Part shown: piece by piece, positions 5,448 to 8,341 of the stretch | Layout: each line of letters starts with the position of its first letter | How positions within the stretch are numbered: position 1 is the first letter of the stretch | Source: Lachnoclostridium sp. UBA6558 | Lineage (GTDB): Bacteria; Bacillota; Clostridia; Lachnospirales; Lachnospiraceae | NCBI GenBank assembly: GCA_002434335.1 | Contig: DJJW01000024.1 | Span: forward strand, 51,661 to 60,001 | DNA length: 8,341 bases | Direction: 5' to 3' | Notes under the pieces: model-generated | What the model was told of the DNA's origin: nothing | Databases searched by the model: none | Seen by the model: only the letters and a program-made list of their open reading frames with translations | Made by a program: the position numbers and the translations under genes

Positions 5448-6440
5448 ATGAAAACATATCTTATAACCGGAGGAGCCGGATTCATAGGCTCCAACTATAT
5501 CCATTATCTTATGAAGAATTGCACGGAAGAGATAACGATACTTAATCTGGATGCACTCACCTACTGCGGTAGAAAAGAAAATCTGAACGCCTACGAAGGA
5601 AACACGGCTTATCATTTTATCCAGGGCGATATAAGAAACGAAGAGCTTCTTCATTCCCTTTTCACCGATTATTCCATTGATTATGTGGTTCATTTTGCCG
5701 CACATACCCATGTAGACAGAAGTATCAGCTCCCCTGGAATATTTGCTGAGGTAAATGTCAGCGGTACTCTTAATTTGCTGGAGGCTGCCAGAAATCACTG
5801 GAGTGATAATTATGAGGATAAACGATTCCTCTATATCTCCACGGATGAGGTGTATGGAGAGCTTAAAGCAGAGGGACAATTTACCGAAACAACTCCTGTT
5901 AACCCGAGAAATCCTTACTCTGCAAGCAAAGCCGGAGCTGACCACATGGTCAGAGCCTATTTCTCAACTTATGGCTTTCCGGTTCTGGTCACCAGATGTT
6001 CTAATAATTACGGTCCCTATCAATACCAGGAGAAGTTTATACCAAACTGCCTGTTTAACTGCCTCTCTGGCAATCCCCTTCCTATCTATGGAGACGGACA
6101 GAATATCAGGAACTGGCTCTTTGTTGAGGATCATGTGGCAGCAATTGACCTGGTTCTTAAGGACGGCACCCTGGGAGAAGTATATAATGTAGGTGCCCAG
6201 AAAGATTATACTAACCTTGAGGTAGTTCATAAGATTACGGCTATCTTAAAAGAAGGCTATCACCTGCCTGTTCCTCCCCTGGCATTTATTACGGACAGAA
6301 AAGGCCATGACAGAAGATATTCCATGGACTCCTCTAAATTACAAAGAGAACTTGGGTGGCAGCAAAAGATTTCCTTTGATGCGGGGCTTGAGAAAACCAT
6401 CCATTGGTATCTGAACAACCGGGAGTTCTTAAACCTATGA
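5448..6440 (+). CDS. rfbB: dTDP-glucose 4,6-dehydratase
   Basis: A 330-residue extended short-chain dehydrogenase. It converts dTDP-glucose to dTDP-4-keto-6-deoxyglucose with bound NAD, the second step toward dTDP-rhamnose and other deoxysugars. NAD-binding GGAGFIG is at 8-14. The active-site triad region STDEVYG (131-137) supplies T132, D133 and E134, and YSASK gives Y157 and K161. NNYGPYQ (186-192), RNW (221-223) and GHDRRY (286-291) match substrate-binding regions, so the enzyme should be active. GGAGG (5431-5435) lies 12 bases from the ATG, longer than ideal, but no better in-frame start exists. No rfbA, rfbC or rfbD accompanies it here. It is followed after 48 bases by the MerR-methyltransferase gene, probably in one transcript. 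Confidence 0.93.
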   Translation: MKTYLITGGAGFIGSNYIHYLMKNCTEEITILNLDALTYCGRKENLNAYEGNTAYHFIQGDIRNEELLHSLFTDYSIDYVVHFAAHTHVDRSISSPGIFAEVNVSGTLNLLEAARNHWSDNYEDKRFLYISTDEVYGELKAEGQFTETTPVNPRNPYSASKAGADHMVRAYFSTYGFPVLVTRCSNNYGPYQYQEKFIPNCLFNCLSGNPLPIYGDGQNIRNWLFVEDHVAAIDLVLKDGTLGEVYNVGAQKDYTNLEVVHKITAILKEGYHLPVPPLAFITDRKGHDRRYSMDSSKLQRELGWQQKISFDAGLEKTIHWYLNNREFLNL

Positions 6441-6488
6441 ATTATCAGTCAAAAGGAACAGTTTGGTTCTAGAGAGGAGTAAATAACA

Positions 6489-7670
6489 ATGCCGGAGAAT
6501 CTTTATACAACCGGAGAATTTTCTAAAAGAGCAAATATATCCGTACGGACAATCCGCTACTATGATGAGGTTGGGTTATTAAAGCCCTCCCTCATGAAAG
6601 AATCGGGTTACCGTTTCTATACAGATAAGGATTTTGCTGTACTTCAAAGAATCCTCGCCCTTAAAATGCTTGGTTTTTCTCTGGAGGAAATAAAAGAAAT
6701 CTCCGTTAATTACACCGACTCAGCCTATGTTAAAGAATCCTTAAATCTTCAGCAGAAGCTGCTGAAAGACAAAATTGCTGCCTTAAAGCAAATGGAGCAG
6801 ATTATTAAAAAGACAGCACAAGCTCTTCCTGAAACAGAAGAACCTGACTGGCAGCACATGGTTTCCTTAATTCATCTTCTTCGTATGGAAGAAACGCTTA
6901 TCGAACAATATAAAACCGCCAAAAATCTGGAAGTGCGAATTGACCTTCATAAGCGTTATTCTAAAAACCCTGAGAGCTGGTATCAATGGATCTATGATAA
7001 ACTTCCTCTTAACAAAGGCTGCAGGGTTCTGGAAGTTGGCTGCGGAAACGGTGAGTTGTGGTATGAGAATCAAGACCGTCTCCCCGCAGATACTACAGTT
7101 CTGCTATCGGATATTTCCTCCGGTATGCTTAGAAATGCAGCCTCCAGGTTAAAAGGTATCCCCGGTAATTATCAATATAAACAATTTGATATGCAGGATA
7201 TTCCTTATGAGACTGGAACCTTTGATCTTGTAATTGCGAATCATGTACTTTTTTATGCCAAAGACCGTAAGAAAGCTTTGGCAGAGCTTAAACGGGTCTT
7301 AAAGCCTGCCGGATGTCTCTGTCTTAGTACTTACGGCAGAAAACATATGCAGGAAATTGAAGCATTGGCTAAGGAATACGATGAGAGAGTAGCCTTATCA
7401 GAGGTAAAACTCTTTGATATCTTCGGTCTTGATAAGGGGGCGAAAGAATTAGAAGAATTGTTTCAGGCTGTGGAAAAGCATTGCTATTCCGACAGCCTGT
7501 TGGTGAAGGAGGTTAAACCTCTCGCAGATTTCATTTACTCCTGCCATGGTAATCAGATGAGTTTCTTAAAAGATTCCAAGGATGATTTTGAGAAATTCCT
7601 TGCTGTTAAGCTTGGTAAAAAGGGGTTACCGGTAACAAAGGAGGCCGGAATCTTTCTATGTTATCATTGA
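6489..7670 (+). CDS. MerR-family regulator fused to an SAM-dependent methyltransferase
   Basis: A 393-residue two-domain protein. Residues 5-75 are a MerR winged HTH (YTTGEFSKRANISVRTIRYY, then GLLKPS). Residues about 80-112 form the usual dimerising coiled coil. From about 150 a class I methyltransferase begins: motif I VLEVGCGNGELW (180-191), an acidic residue after the second strand (D208 in LLSDIS), FDMQDIPY (233-240), and FDLVIANHVLFY (245-256), then LKRVLKPAGCLCLSTYG (267-283). A further 110 residues of unassigned C-terminus follow. The methyltransferase sits where MerR proteins carry their effector domain, so it may be an SAM- or substrate-sensing regulator, a true enzyme, or both. AGAGGAG (6473-6479) precedes the ATG by 9 bases. 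It lies 48 bases after rfbB, with no terminator between them. It overlaps the converging ABC-F gene by 7 bases. Confidence 0.88.
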   Translation: MPENLYTTGEFSKRANISVRTIRYYDEVGLLKPSLMKESGYRFYTDKDFAVLQRILALKMLGFSLEEIKEISVNYTDSAYVKESLNLQQKLLKDKIAALKQMEQIIKKTAQALPETEEPDWQHMVSLIHLLRMEETLIEQYKTAKNLEVRIDLHKRYSKNPESWYQWIYDKLPLNKGCRVLEVGCGNGELWYENQDRLPADTTVLLSDISSGMLRNAASRLKGIPGNYQYKQFDMQDIPYETGTFDLVIANHVLFYAKDRKKALAELKRVLKPAGCLCLSTYGRKHMQEIEALAKEYDERVALSEVKLFDIFGLDKGAKELEELFQAVEKHCYSDSLLVKEVKPLADFIYSCHGNQMSFLKDSKDDFEKFLAVKLGKKGLPVTKEAGIFLCYH

Positions 7671-8341
7671 TTGCTTATAGATAACCATTCCTCCATAACA
7701 CCTTCAAGCTCAGCTGACAGCTCCTGTTGCCTGTTATAGAGCATATTTAGTTCTTCAAAAGGTATTTCAGGTGAATTCATACGGTCATTTACTGCTTTTA
7801 GTTCCTTCTCCAGGTTTTCTATAGTCCGCTCAAGGTAAGTTATACGGACTGGATTCACCTTTTTTCCTTCTTTGTGGATTTGGGTATTCCTATTTCCTTT
7901 CGTATCTTTATTTCCTTGGATATCTTTATTTTTTTTGGTATCCTTATCTGTTATGTTATCTTTACTTAATTTGTTATTTTTATTCGTGATATCTTTATTG
8001 ATATCATTGCTTTCTTTTACGCCAGAGATTTTATTGTTAGACTTCTCCTGTTGCAAACTAGCTGATTTGGTGTTATTCATATTTTTATCAGAAGCCCTAC
8101 CACCCTCTAATTTTTCTTTTTCCGCCTTATAAGCATCATAGTTACCGTCATAACTCTTTAGTTTTCCTTGACTAAGCTCCAATATCCTGGTCGCTGTTTT
8201 ATTTATAAAGTATCTGTCGTGGGAAATATAAAATACCGTTCCTTTAAAGGCCTCCAGTGTATTTTCAATATTTTCGATGGACACAGTATCCAGATGATTG
8301 GTCGGTTCATCCAGTATTAGCAGATTCACATCTGTAAATAG
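7664..8341 (-). CDS. ABC-F family ATPase, C-terminal part (cut by the window edge)
   Basis: The reading frame is open through base 8341, so the gene begins outside the window; the GTG at 8329 lies within the conserved domain and is not the start. The visible part carries the end of the second ATPase domain: Walker B LLILDEP, the D-loop NHLD, and the H-loop SHDRYF, followed by KLKSYDGNYDAYKAEKEK. This pattern is typical of ABC-F proteins such as YdiF/Uup, which act on the ribosome or in antibiotic protection and lack membrane domains. A Lys/Asn/Asp-rich linker (about 7862-8104) containing hexapeptide repeats then leads to a C-terminal coiled coil (about 7682-7858, LERTIENLEKELKAV onward). Which ABC-F subgroup it belongs to cannot be told from this part. 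No terminator is seen; the stop lies inside the end of the convergent gene. Confidence 0.88.
   Translation of the reverse strand, partial: LFTDVNLLILDEPTNHLDTVSIENIENTLEAFKGTVFYISHDRYFINKTATRILELSQGKLKSYDGNYDAYKAEKEKLEGGRASDKNMNNTKSASLQQEKSNNKISGVKESNDINKDITNKNNKLSKDNITDKDTKKNKDIQGNKDTKGNRNTQIHKEGKKVNPVRITYLERTIENLEKELKAVNDRMNSPEIPFEELNMLYNRQQELSAELEGVMEEWLSISNQ
7882..8004 (-). repeat. 18-base coding tandem repeat in the ABC-F linker
   Basis: About seven units begin at 7882, 7900, 7918, 7936, 7954, 7972 and 7987; the unit at 7972 has 15 bases. On the + strand they share a TATCTTTATTTCC-like core. The product is degenerate hexapeptides with Lys/Arg in position 4, for example ITDKDT, KKNKDI, QGNKDT, KGNRNT. 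All unit lengths are multiples of three, so copy number can change without breaking the frame. Confidence 0.7.

Noticed and set aside
5436..5945. A 169-codon open frame on the minus strand opposite rfbB.
   Set aside because: It lies opposite a clearly functional dehydratase with intact motifs, has no recognisable domain, and is best explained as an antisense shadow.
7882..8004. Regularly spaced repeats considered as a CRISPR array.
   Set aside because: The units are contiguous 18-base degenerate copies without spacers and lie in frame inside a protein-coding gene.
7872..8132. A + strand frame encoding a very hydrophobic Leu/Phe/Ser-rich peptide that looks like membrane segments.
   Set aside because: It is the complement of the Lys/Asn-rich repeats of the ABC-F linker, which automatically reads as Phe/Leu-rich. 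No ribosome binding site or family match is seen.

Overview
The window looks like chromosome from a low-GC, Gram-positive anaerobe of the class Clostridia, most likely a Lachnospiraceae relative. This rests on AT-rich spacers, strong GGAGG-type ribosome binding sites, near-consensus sigma-A promoters, and the mix of DegV, YvlD-like, DhaS-like TetR and ABC-F proteins. The assignment is inferred from family content, not from a database match. Eight complete genes and one gene cut by the right edge are supported.

Left part (1-2250, + strand): a near-consensus promoter drives a DUF2089-type zinc-ribbon/HTH protein. It is followed by a YvlB-like protein with an N-terminal SHOCT-like helix pair, and by a small protein overlapping it by 11 bases that looks like a diverged copy of its C-terminal domain. 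After a 435-base gene-free stretch comes a YvlD-type small membrane protein and a good terminator. This resembles a yvlABCD-like membrane or envelope cluster. The gene-free stretch holds a sharply bounded 146-base imperfect inverted repeat (1486-1631) and two smaller hairpins. The spacer between the first two genes holds a degenerate ~17-base tandem repeat.

Middle part (2274-5310): degV and a DhaS-like TetR gene lie on the minus strand. The TetR gene is divergent from a 414-residue class I isoprenoid-synthase-fold protein. Between these two, an 8+8 base inverted repeat overlaps the -35 boxes of both divergent promoters, which makes a self-contained regulator/target pair. Another inverted repeat (10+10) surrounds the -35 box of the degV promoter.

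Right part (5380-8341): a lone dTDP-glucose 4,6-dehydratase gene is followed 48 bases later by a MerR-family regulator fused to an SAM methyltransferase. The promoter before the dehydratase has the 19-base spacer and central dyad typical of MerR-activated promoters, so the fusion protein may control its own operon. The fusion gene overlaps tail-to-tail by 7 bases with the end of an ABC-F ATPase gene, whose product carries a Lys/Asn/Asp-rich linker built from degenerate hexapeptide repeats.

The most novel candidates are the TetR/isoprenoid-synthase pair and the MerR-methyltransferase/rfbB unit. A link between the two as one prenyl/sugar/methyl pathway is only speculation.
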